From an uncultured beta proteobacterium (lineage in GTDB: Bacteria; Pseudomonadota; Gammaproteobacteria; Burkholderiales; Burkholderiaceae_C): DNA of 36,292 nt. Of the stretch, positions 18,436-25,896 are shown in pieces. A program made the translations under genes and the position numbers. Under the pieces are notes generated by a model. That model worked only from the letters and a program-made list of their open reading frames with translations, did no database searches and was not told the DNA's origin. How positions within the stretch are numbered: the first letter of the stretch is position 1; every line of letters starts with the position of its first letter. The stretch spans positions 1 through 36,292 of the forward strand of contig CAIPZV010000036.1 in NCBI GenBank assembly GCA_903869595.1. Reading direction: 5' to 3'.

Positions 18436-19185
18436 TTAGATGACCTTGGCGTCATTGCGCAGCTTGTCGACCAGGGTGGCGACATCGGCCACTTTGATAC
18501 CGGCGCTGCGGGCTGCGGGCTCCACCACTTTGAGGGTTTTGATACGCGGGGTGACATCCACGCCCAGGTCGGCGGGGCTGAAAGTATCGAGTTGCTTTTT
18601 CTTGGCCTTCATGATGTTGGGTAGCGTCACATAACGTGGCTCGTTCAGGCGCAAATCAGTGGTGATGATGGCCGGCAGTGACAGGCTCAGGGTTTCGGAG
18701 CCGCCATCGACTTCGCGGGTAACCGTGGCTTTGCCATCGGCCACTTCCACTTTGCTGGCGAAAGTGGCTTGCGGGCGGTCGCACAGCGCGGCGAGCATTT
18801 GGCCAGTTTGGTTGCAATCGTCGTCAATCGCCTGTTTGCCCAAAATTACCAGGCCGGGCTGCTCTTTGTCCATCAAGGCTTTGAGGATTTTGGCGACGGC
18901 CAGGGGTTGCAGCTCTTCGGCAGTCTCTACCAGGATGGCGCGGTCAGCGCCGATGGCCATGGCGGTGCGAAGGGTCTCGGTGCATTGGCTGACGCCGCAG
19001 GAAACGGCGATCACTTCGGTAGCCACGCCTTTTTCCTTCAGCCGAACCGCCTCTTCGATGGCGATCTCGTCAAAAGGATTCATGCTCATTTTGACGTTGG
19101 CGATGTCCACACCGCTGCCGTCAGATTTAACGCGGACTTTGACGTTGTAGTCCACCACGCGCTTGACCGGAACCAACACTTTCAT
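18436..19185 (-). CDS. etfB: Electron transfer flavoprotein beta subunit
   Basis: Partner of EtfA; binds AMP and forms the docking site for acyl-CoA dehydrogenases. The 249 aa show the family features: [17 protein letters not shown] start, [16 protein letters not shown] near residue 35, [17 protein letters not shown] near 118-134, and the C-terminal recognition region [10 protein letters not shown] near 190. The methionine used here has a GGAG site 8 nt upstream; a slightly longer reading frame (3 extra codons) lacks that spacing. First gene of etfBA and immediately downstream of the oxygenase/sulfatase block. Confidence 0.97.
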   Translation of the reverse strand: MKVLVPVKRVVDYNVKVRVKSDGSGVDIANVKMSMNPFDEIAIEEAVRLKEKGVATEVIAVSCGVSQCTETLRTAMAIGADRAILVETAEELQPLAVAKILKALMDKEQPGLVILGKQAIDDDCNQTGQMLAALCDRPQATFASKVEVADGKATVTREVDGGSETLSLSLPAIITTDLRLNEPRYVTLPNIMKAKKKQLDTFSPADLGVDVTPRIKTLKVVEPAARSAGIKVADVATLVDKLRNDAKVI

Positions 19186-19339
19186 ACACACCACTCCAGA
19201 GGTAAATAAATGAACAACTTGCTATGGCTTGCACCCAAGCTGCGAGGCAACCCAAGATTCTATGCGCCGCCCCTGTTCCCATTGCTTACAAGCAGGCTGC
19301 AAAGGCCTGAATTGCAAAAAAGAACGACCGTGCTTTTTT

Positions 19340-19345
19340 ATTATA
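19340..19345 (-). promoter_or_regulatory. Candidate -10 box (TATAAT) of the etfBA promoter
   Basis: The - strand carries a perfect TATAAT in the 207-nt gap between the monooxygenase stop and etfB. The best -35-like sequence (GCGACA) is about 20 nt away, which is long. Transcription would start near 19333 and give a leader of about 150 nt. The rest of the gap holds nothing I recognise. Confidence 0.45.
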
Positions 19346-19392
19346 GTGGCCGCTTTGGATGGGCTTGTCGCATTTACCCAGGGCGAGGCAGG

Positions 19393-20865
19393 CTATTGCG
19401 AGGGAAGCCGCGCTTTGCCAAACTGCAAGACCCCGTCTTCCAGGGCACTCCAGCGCAGGGCCAGCAGATCGCGCACATAGTTTTGGTACAGACGCCAGGG
19501 CTTTTTGCTACCCTGCTTGGGAAAGCGGTCTAGGGCGCGCTGGAAATAGCCGGAGCTAAAGTCCACCCAGGGCTCGGGGTGCACTGTGGCGTCATTCAAC
19601 TGCGGCACAACGCTATCCAGCCCGCGGCGACGCATATGGCGCAACAAGCGCACTACATACTGCCCGGTCAGGTCGCTTTTCAGCGTCCAGGAGGCATTGG
19701 TGTAGCCAAAGACATAAGCGAAATTGGGCACGCCGTTGAGCATCATGCCTTTGTAGCTCAGGCATTGGGCCACCTTCAGCGGCACGCTATCGACGGAAAT
19801 TTCCATGCCGCCAAAGCCCAGCAAATCCAGCCCGGTGGCGGTGACGATGACATCGGCGGGAAGGAGCGCGCCGCTATGCAAGCGGATGCCTTGAGGTTCA
19901 ATCATTTCAATCGTATCGGTCACCATGCGCGCCTTTCCCTGGCTGATGGCGACAAACAAGTCGGCATCTGGCACCAGGCAGATACGCTGGTCCCAGGGTT
20001 GGTACGTCGGGGTGAAATGCGGATCGATCGGGTAGCCTGCGGGCAGTGCCTGGGCCGCGCCTTGCAGGATGCGGGCCTTGGCCAGCGCGGGCTTGCTGCG
20101 GGCCAAGGTGAAATAAAACAAACCCGTCAGCACATTTTTCCAACGCGTCAGCGCATAGGCTATTTTTGCAGGCAGAAAGCCGCGCAGCGCGTCTGCAATC
20201 GCATCGCGGCTGGGCCGCGCCACCACATAGGTGGGCGAGCGCTGCAATAAAGTCACCTGCGCCGCCAGCTTGGCCATCTCGGGCACCAGCGTCATGGCGG
20301 TGGCGCCGCTGCCGATAACCACCACTTGCTGGCCGCGGTAGTCCAGGTCTTGCGGCCAGTGCTGGGGGTGCACCACCTTGCCCTTGAAACTGTCCATACC
20401 GGGGAAGGCCGGCGTGTAGCCGTGCTCGTAGTTGTAGTAGCCACTGCACATCAGCAAAAACCGGCACTGCACTTGCACCACAGTGTCGTCCGCCAATCGC
20501 TTGACCGCGACATGCCAACGTGCGGCGGCACTATCCCAATTGGCAGATAGCACCTTGTGCCCGAATCGGATCAGCGGCAGCACGCCAAACTCTTGCGCCG
20601 TCTCTTGCACGTACTGCAAGATGGACGGGCCATCGGCAATCGCCTTGGCCCCGGTCCAGGGCTTGAAGGAATAGCCCAGGGTGTGCATATCCGAATCGGA
20701 GCGGATGCCGGGGTATCGGAACAAATCCCAGGTGCCGCCCAAGCGCTCGCGCGCTTCCAAGATAAGCACCGATTGCTGCGGCAGGCCTTGGCGCAAATGC
20801 ACCGCACTGCCGACGCCCGAGAGGCCTGCGCCCACGATCAAGGTATCAATATGCTCGATGCTCAT
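19393..20865 (-). CDS. FAD-dependent Baeyer-Villiger monooxygenase, EthA-like
   Basis: Type I Baeyer-Villiger flavoprotein that uses NADPH and O2 to turn ketones into esters, or to S-oxygenate thioamides. The 490 aa contain the FAD Rossmann motif GAGLSG (12-17), GGTWDLFRYPGIRSDSD (about 43-59), the family fingerprint FxGxxxHxxxW (Phe160 to Trp170), and the NADPH motif VIGSGATA (183-190). From memory it resembles mycobacterial EthA over nearly its whole length, with motifs such as SGYYNYE, HPQHWP, NPWDQR/QPWDQR and GYTNASWTLK shared. The start is fixed by an ATGA overlap with the stop of the upstream propeller gene. Third gene of the sulfatase operon. The native ketone substrate is unknown. 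Confidence 0.93.
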   Translation of the reverse strand: MSIEHIDTLIVGAGLSGVGSAVHLRQGLPQQSVLILEARERLGGTWDLFRYPGIRSDSDMHTLGYSFKPWTGAKAIADGPSILQYVQETAQEFGVLPLIRFGHKVLSANWDSAAARWHVAVKRLADDTVVQVQCRFLLMCSGYYNYEHGYTPAFPGMDSFKGKVVHPQHWPQDLDYRGQQVVVIGSGATAMTLVPEMAKLAAQVTLLQRSPTYVVARPSRDAIADALRGFLPAKIAYALTRWKNVLTGLFYFTLARSKPALAKARILQGAAQALPAGYPIDPHFTPTYQPWDQRICLVPDADLFVAISQGKARMVTDTIEMIEPQGIRLHSGALLPADVIVTATGLDLLGFGGMEISVDSVPLKVAQCLSYKGMMLNGVPNFAYVFGYTNASWTLKSDLTGQYVVRLLRHMRRRGLDSVVPQLNDATVHPEPWVDFSSGYFQRALDRFPKQGSKKPWRLYQNYVRDLLALRWSALEDGVLQFGKARLPSQ

Positions 20866-22112
20866 GCCGCAAATACCCGCGAGAAACGACCCATGGACGA
20901 CCAATAGACATCGCCGTTCCAGCCCACGCTAGGGAAGACTACGCCCTGCGTAATGCCGCCCACACGCACCCTGCCCTGCTCAGCGCCGCTTGCGATGTCC
21001 AGCAAAACCACTTCTTCGCCCCAGCGCCGGTAATCATTGACCACCACCTGCCCGCGCTCAGGGAACAAAACCATGTGGCTGGCCACGCCAAAGTATGCTT
21101 TGTGCCACAGAGGTTGCAAGTCTTGCATCGCATTACCAAAACGCCAGGCGCGCAAAAAGCGATTGGCCGAGTCATAGCCCAGCACGATACGCCGCTGCAC
21201 ATCGACCAAGGGCGGGTTGGTAATGCTGCCGCCCGCCAAGCCGCTGACATCCCAGGCCGCGTGATCGCTGCTATCGGTCAGCGACACGCGTAGTAAGCGG
21301 TTAGCCGTGTGGCTGACGCCCGCACCCTGCATGTTGATGCGGTAGCGGTGGTGCCCGTTGTCCATGAACCAGGCACTGTGTCCGTCGATGACAACATCCC
21401 AGCCATAGCTTTGCGCGCTGGTGCCAATGTAGTCCCAGCGCCAATGCGGGTCCAGCTTGAGGGTCTGCGTTGGTTCGTCCCAGTGCATCCGGAAAATGGA
21501 GCGCACGCCCACGACATAAACCGTATTGCCCACGGCGCTTAGGCGCGCAATCGAGGGCTCAGGGCAGCGCACAGCGGCACACACCGATTGCAGGCCCTCG
21601 GGGTCCAGCACACTCAGTTGCGCGGCCTGTGTGTCCGACAGGTTTTTGGTGACGATCAGCCCGTTGTCCAAAATCACAAACGAGTTGTAAGGCTGGTTCA
21701 CCGGCAGCATGCGGCTTTGCTTGAGCCCGCAATGCCGGTCCAGCCGGTGCGCGTAGCGCCCATACACCACATACAAATCCCCGTTGCGATGAACGGCCAT
21801 GCCACCAGGCCACATGGGCCCGCCAGGCAAGCGGCCCGAGCTTTCCAAGGTCTTGAGCGTGATAGGGTCGATGCGTTCGACGCAAGACGTGGTGGGCAAG
21901 CCGAAATTGGCGCGCAGGGCCGAGTGCGTGAGCAAATACACCTCGCCGGGGTCGCCCAGCACCGCCATGGTCGATAGCGTGGTGCTGCGGCTGGTGCTGC
22001 GCAAATGCTGCCCCGGCAGCAGGTGCAGTCCACTGCCGGGGCTGGCCGTTTGCAAGCGCGAAGGGCCGGCATCCTCAGCCGGCCAAGGGCTGGCGTAATA
22101 GCCAGCACTCAT
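20862..22112 (-). CDS. Beta-propeller protein of unknown function, coupled to sulfatase and monooxygenase
   Basis: I do not recognise a specific family. The 416 aa consist of repeated short beta blades of the PQQ/WD/NHL type. Examples are PGGMAVHRNGDLYVVYG, NSFVILDNGLIVTK, RLSAVGNTVYVVG, PPLVDVQRRIVLGYD, LFPERGQVVVND and NGDVYWSSMG, spaced about 40-60 residues apart, enough for roughly six or seven blades. No signal peptide is seen from the ATGA-coupled start. A TTG 105 nt upstream would add a poor hydrophobic segment lying over the sulfatase 3' end. It overlaps the sulfatase stop by 4 nt and the monooxygenase start by 4 nt. Two Cys pairs occur (near residues 95-125 and 175-185). It could be a lactonase-like hydrolase acting on Baeyer-Villiger products or a binding scaffold. 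Both are speculation. Confidence 0.75.
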   Translation of the reverse strand: MSAGYYASPWPAEDAGPSRLQTASPGSGLHLLPGQHLRSTSRSTTLSTMAVLGDPGEVYLLTHSALRANFGLPTTSCVERIDPITLKTLESSGRLPGGPMWPGGMAVHRNGDLYVVYGRYAHRLDRHCGLKQSRMLPVNQPYNSFVILDNGLIVTKNLSDTQAAQLSVLDPEGLQSVCAAVRCPEPSIARLSAVGNTVYVVGVRSIFRMHWDEPTQTLKLDPHWRWDYIGTSAQSYGWDVVIDGHSAWFMDNGHHRYRINMQGAGVSHTANRLLRVSLTDSSDHAAWDVSGLAGGSITNPPLVDVQRRIVLGYDSANRFLRAWRFGNAMQDLQPLWHKAYFGVASHMVLFPERGQVVVNDYRRWGEEVVLLDIASGAEQGRVRVGGITQGVVFPSVGWNGDVYWSSMGRFSRVFAA

Positions 22113-23932
22113 TGGCGGCGCTTGCGTTTGCGCAATAGCAGCCACACCGGCAGCAGCACCAAGGCGGCCAAAATGAGGGCCATGGTTTTGCCATGCACTG
22201 GCAACCAGTAACGCCAAAAACCGTTAATCATCACTTGCTTTTGCGGGCTGTAGTCCGGCGGCATGTCCAGCACCTGGTTGGCTTTGGCCCAGACCACAAA
22301 GTCCGCTTGCATGGTGGCAAATTCTTGGGGCCGTTGGGCGCTCAGGTCTTGGGTTTCGCCAGGGTCTGTGCTCAAGTCATAGAGCCGCCACACACCATCG
22401 CCCAGCGGCGGCATATTGCGCAACAATTTCAAGTTGCCTTTGAATAAGGCCGAATTGCCCGACAACTCATAGCCCAGGGTTTGCTCGGGCTTACGCACCG
22501 CTGTTGCAGTGCCTTGCAAAAGCGGCAGCAAACTCATGCCGGTCAGCGCTTCAACGGGGCTGCCTTTGTATTGCCCGGCATGCTGTGGCACTTGCGCAAT
22601 CTCCAGCAAGGTGGGCGTGATATCGGTGACGTGGGTCAGGGCGTTTTCAATTTGGTTGGCGCGGCGCACCGGTGGCCCGGCCATCAGCATGGGCGTGCGG
22701 ATACCGCCCTCACCGGCCCAAAATTTGTAGGTGTAGAGCGGGGTAGCCGATGCACTGGCCCAGCCGGGGCCGGGTATGCCGTAAGTGCCTTTAGCGCCCA
22801 GGGTCTCGGTGTCTTGCTTGTAGTTAAAAATCAGCCAAGGCTGGGCCTCGTGGTAGTCTGAACCTTCGGGGCCGTTGTCCGACAAAAACAAAAACACGGT
22901 GTTGTCGTATTGCCCGGTTTTTTTCAGATGGTCCACCAAACGCCCCACATGCAAATCCATGGCCTCGGCCATGGCGGCATAGACCTCCATCTGGCGCTCC
23001 ATGTGCAAGCGCTCTTTTTCGGGCAAGGCTTTCCAGTCGCCGGTCGTGGACATGGTGGTCATGCGCGTCGTGGGCGGCACCAGACCTAAAGCAATTTGCT
23101 TGGCCAGTCGGCGTTCGCGCAAGGCCGTCCAACCGTCTTTGTAACGGCCTTTGTACTTGTCTATTAAATCTTTGGGCGCTTGCACCGGCACATGGTTGGC
23201 CTGAAAACCAACATAGGCAAAAAACGGTTGGTCTTTACGCTGATCGGCATTGATGTACCCAATCGTGCGATCCACAAAATACTGCGAGGAATAAAACTCG
23301 GCCGGCATCGTGGCCGGCTGCCCATCTTCAAACCAATAGACCTGGGGCAAATGCGGCAGGTATTGCTTGTTAGGCTCCCAATTGTCCGAACCGGTGTCGC
23401 CCTGCACAATCGATTTGTCAAAGCCGCGTTGGTTGGGCAGGTTGTAGGGCTCGGAGCCCACATTCCATTTACCTGCGATGTAAGTGCGGTAGCCGCTGTC
23501 TTGCAAGAGCGAGGCCACGGTCACCACATTGCGCGTCAGCGAGCCCTGGTAACCGGGTTTGCCTAAATGCTCGGTTGGCATGGCTTCGCGCAAATTGCCC
23601 ACGCCATTGCGGTGGTTGTCCACGCCGGTCAGCAACATAGACCGCGTGGGCGAACACGAGGCCGCCACATGGAAATTAGAGAAACGCAAACCGGCGTGGG
23701 CCAGCGCATTGAGATGCGGCGTGTCGATTTCGCCGCCGAATGCGCCCAGGTCCGAAAAGCCCCAGTCGTCGGCCACCAGCACCACAAAGTTGGGACGCTT
23801 GGCCGTCGCACCAGAGGCCGCCGCCGGTGGAGCACCCGCGCTGGATGCGGCATTGGGCGAGACCGGAAACGCCAGCACGCCCAGCAAAGCCAATAGACTA
23901 AGGCGCGCGCCGGGCCATTGATGTATCGACAT
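22109..23932 (-). CDS. Cys-type arylsulfatase-like sulfatase, exported and C-terminally membrane anchored
   Basis: Hydrolyses sulfate esters using a formylglycine made from Cys93 in CSPTR (Arg97 also conserved). Ca-binding Asp55-Asp56 lie in VADDWG, and the SDNG motif and GGIRTP (with its upstream Lys) are present. Overall layout and many motifs recall Pseudomonas aeruginosa AtsA (S1_4 family). One key change: the usual GKWHLG motif reads GKWNVG, so the catalytic His (AtsA His115) is Asn157. The N-terminal signal peptide spans about residues 9-30. The C-terminus has a hydrophobic helix followed by RKRKRRQ, so the enzyme should face the periplasm, held in the inner membrane. The start has an AAGGAGA site 8 nt upstream. 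First gene of a three-gene ATGA-coupled operon, divergent from tetR; the activating FGE lies nearby. Confidence 0.93.
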   Translation of the reverse strand: MSIHQWPGARLSLLALLGVLAFPVSPNAASSAGAPPAAASGATAKRPNFVVLVADDWGFSDLGAFGGEIDTPHLNALAHAGLRFSNFHVAASCSPTRSMLLTGVDNHRNGVGNLREAMPTEHLGKPGYQGSLTRNVVTVASLLQDSGYRTYIAGKWNVGSEPYNLPNQRGFDKSIVQGDTGSDNWEPNKQYLPHLPQVYWFEDGQPATMPAEFYSSQYFVDRTIGYINADQRKDQPFFAYVGFQANHVPVQAPKDLIDKYKGRYKDGWTALRERRLAKQIALGLVPPTTRMTTMSTTGDWKALPEKERLHMERQMEVYAAMAEAMDLHVGRLVDHLKKTGQYDNTVFLFLSDNGPEGSDYHEAQPWLIFNYKQDTETLGAKGTYGIPGPGWASASATPLYTYKFWAGEGGIRTPMLMAGPPVRRANQIENALTHVTDITPTLLEIAQVPQHAGQYKGSPVEALTGMSLLPLLQGTATAVRKPEQTLGYELSGNSALFKGNLKLLRNMPPLGDGVWRLYDLSTDPGETQDLSAQRPQEFATMQADFVVWAKANQVLDMPPDYSPQKQVMINGFWRYWLPVHGKTMALILAALVLLPVWLLLRKRKRRQ

Positions 23933-24017
23933 TCCAATCATCTCCTTCTTACATTGCATAGCGCTTTAGCCATGGCGACCCGGCAAGCCAAAATCCATCG
24001 GGCAATGTAGCACGCGC

Positions 24018-24046
24018 CTGTAACCGTATCGCACCTGCGCTGTCAA
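24018..24046 (-). promoter_or_regulatory. Candidate sulfatase-operon promoter
   Basis: The - strand has a perfect TTGACA (complement of 24041-24046) and, 17-18 nt on, only weak -10 matches (TTACAG or TACAGG, around 24018-24023). It points towards the sulfatase and would give a leader of about 80 nt. A consensus -35 with a poor -10 is compatible with regulated expression. Confidence 0.35.
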
Positions 24047-24065
24047 GCAAAGCACACCCTGCCGC

Positions 24066-24089
24066 AACGCGGCCAAAACCGGTCGCGTT
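24066..24089. promoter_or_regulatory. Candidate TetR operator between the divergent promoters
   Basis: A 24-bp imperfect palindrome has AACGCG-n-CC on the left and GG-n-CGCGTT on the right, separated by 6 bp. Eight bases of each arm match. It sits 4 bp upstream of the tetR -35 and about 20 bp upstream of the sulfatase -35, where a dimeric TetR protein could control both units. Confidence 0.5.
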
Positions 24090-24093
24090 CTCC

Positions 24094-24123
24094 TTGAACC
24101 GCCTATTACGCTTCGGTGACAAT
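24094..24123 (+). promoter_or_regulatory. Candidate tetR promoter
   Basis: TTGAAC (24094-24099), 18-nt spacer and GACAAT (24118-24123). Transcription would begin near 24130, 22 nt before the ATG at 24152. This also argues against the GTG at 24116 as a start codon. Confidence 0.5.
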
Positions 24124-24151
24124 CGGGCTCTTTTGGGAACCTGAAAACTAC

Positions 24152-24784
24152 ATGGCCAGTCACGCCACGCTTCGCAAAACCGCCAGCACAGCCGCTGCCG
24201 ATAAAACGCTAGCCGCCCGCCTGGGCCGGGACGATTGGCTGGACGCGGCATTTCGCGCCGCTGTGGAGCATGGCTTTGACGGTGTGCGGGTGCTGACGCT
24301 GGCCGAGACGCTGCAGGTCACGCGGGGCAGTTTTTACTGGCATTTCAAAGACCATGCGACTTTGATCGAGGCCCTGGTCGAGCGTTGGCAGGCACGTGAG
24401 CTGGAAGCGCACCACAGGCTGGAGCAAGCGGGCAGCGACGACCCGGCCACAGCGCTCGAAATACTACTGGATCAAGCCCTGGCCCATGGTGGTGACGATT
24501 TAGACAATATGCGCTTTGAACTCGCCTTGCGCGCCCTGGGCCGGCGCGATGCACACGTGGCAGGCCTGATGCGCAGCATGGACGAGTTACGCATTGCCTT
24601 GTTCAAACGCAAATTCATGCTCCTGGTGCAGGACGACAAAACCGCTGCCGAATTAGCCACTTTGTTTTACCTGTCGGTCGTGGGCAGCTTTCACGCCTTG
24701 ATTCAGCCGCAAATGCCCAGCGCCAGCAAACAGTTTTTTCTGGACATCATCGCCAAATACCTGGTGCACAAGCAAAACCGCTAA
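24152..24784 (+). CDS. TetR/AcrR-family transcriptional regulator
   Basis: Dimeric repressor or regulator of 210 aa. The N-terminal helix-turn-helix is plain: LTLAETLQVTRGSFYWHFKDHATLIEAL falls in two parts around residues 48-75, with the TetR-type YWHFKD recognition end. The C-terminal ligand-binding half is helical and variable, with a conserved-looking MDELRIALFKRKF stretch. It lies alone on the + strand between two - strand catabolic units, divergent from the sulfatase and convergent with FGE (16 nt apart). The position suggests control of this cluster, with a cluster metabolite as the probable ligand. Confidence 0.92.
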   Translation: MASHATLRKTASTAAADKTLAARLGRDDWLDAAFRAAVEHGFDGVRVLTLAETLQVTRGSFYWHFKDHATLIEALVERWQARELEAHHRLEQAGSDDPATALEILLDQALAHGGDDLDNMRFELALRALGRRDAHVAGLMRSMDELRIALFKRKFMLLVQDDKTAAELATLFYLSVVGSFHALIQPQMPSASKQFFLDIIAKYLVHKQNR

Positions 24785-24799
24785 GGCCGCGCATGGCCG

Positions 24800-25825
24800 T
24801 TACGGGCCGGGCGCTTGCAAGATGGTCCGAAAGCCTAAATGGCTGACGGCTAAATCATCCTCTTGCGCTTGGCGCGCGCCGGGCCGGTAGCGCATGCAGT
24901 AATTGGGCGCACACAAAAATGAGCCGCCTTTGATCACATGGCTTACCGCTGCGCCGCCGGCAGGCCGCAGACCGGCGTAGTCCGCCGTTTCAATTTCAGG
25001 CGCTAGGGTATTGTGATTTGGCAAATAAAGATCGCGGGTGATTTCCCAGACATTACCCAACATGTCAAACAAGCCCAGCGCGTTGGGCGCATAGCAGCCC
25101 ACCGGCGCCAGCCCGACAAAACCATCCTCCGCTGAATTACGCACGGGAAACAAGCCCTGCCAGGTATTGGCCTGTGCGGGCTGCGCGTGTTCAGATTCCG
25201 TAGGCGCAGCGGCTGCGCGCGCTGCCCATTCCCACTGCGCTTCGCTAGGCAAGGCGCGCCCAGCCCATTGGGCATAGGCCAGGGCATCCCGATACGTCAG
25301 GTTAACGACCGGAAAGGACTCGCGGCCTTGGATAGATGTTTTTTGCCCGCCAGGGTGGCGCCAGTTGGCACCGGGCAGGTAACGCCACCACTGCGCCGGG
25401 TTGCCCCCGCCCACTACATCGTTGGGGCTGATAAACACCACTGCGCCGGGCAGGCGTAGGTCGGGCGGAAGTTCAGGATGCACCTTGGCATCTACCGCCT
25501 GCTCCGCCACGGTCACATAGCCAGTGGCTTGTACAAAGGCGGCAAACTGCGCATTGGTCACTTCGGTGCGGTCCATCCAAAAACCCTGCACTGCCACGTT
25601 GCGTACAGGAAGTTCTTCGCGATACACGGTATCGCCCAGTTGCAGCGTGCCGCCCGGCACCCAGACCATGCCCGGATGGGGCGCAGAAGCGGGCTGCGCG
25701 GGCAAGGCGCATTGCAAGGGTTCTTGGCGCGCGTGCTCTTGTGCTTTATCGGCTGACCACCATAGCCAGGCGGCCAGCGCCAGCAACAGGGCAGCAAGCG
25801 ATACCAGCAAGCGTTTGGATGTCAT
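24800..25825 (-). CDS. Formylglycine-generating enzyme (SUMF1/FGE family), membrane anchored
   Basis: Oxygen- and copper-dependent enzyme that converts the sulfatase active-site Cys to formylglycine. The 341-aa protein has the FGE-sulfatase domain from MVWVPGGTLQLGD (about 52-65), with EVTNAQFAAFV and TGYVTVAEQA as in human FGE. The catalytic pair Cys305-x4-Cys310 lies in KGGSFLC...NYCMRYR, matching human Cys336/Cys341, and the ending SHLGFRTI is typical. Presence of both Cys separates it from non-catalytic SUMF1-domain proteins. An N-terminal hydrophobic helix (residues 6-23) preceded by Lys-Arg suggests an N-in anchor with the catalytic domain in the periplasm. Last gene of the fadD unit, 71 nt after the GST-fold gene. 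The ATG start gives the sensible anchor, but no clear ribosome-binding site is seen. Confidence 0.93.
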   Translation of the reverse strand: MTSKRLLVSLAALLLALAAWLWWSADKAQEHARQEPLQCALPAQPASAPHPGMVWVPGGTLQLGDTVYREELPVRNVAVQGFWMDRTEVTNAQFAAFVQATGYVTVAEQAVDAKVHPELPPDLRLPGAVVFISPNDVVGGGNPAQWWRYLPGANWRHPGGQKTSIQGRESFPVVNLTYRDALAYAQWAGRALPSEAQWEWAARAAAAPTESEHAQPAQANTWQGLFPVRNSAEDGFVGLAPVGCYAPNALGLFDMLGNVWEITRDLYLPNHNTLAPEIETADYAGLRPAGGAAVSHVIKGGSFLCAPNYCMRYRPGARQAQEDDLAVSHLGFRTILQAPGP

Positions 25826-25896
25826 GGTGTGCTGCGACTTGGAACTGTTTGGGACGGTAGGGATTGTCCCGCAGACCAAGGCTTTGCTTGCGGTCT

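Noticed and set aside
19210..19533. A 107-codon + strand frame in and beyond the gap before etfB
   Set aside because: It runs into the BVMO 3' end in antisense, with no ribosome-binding site or recognisable domain.
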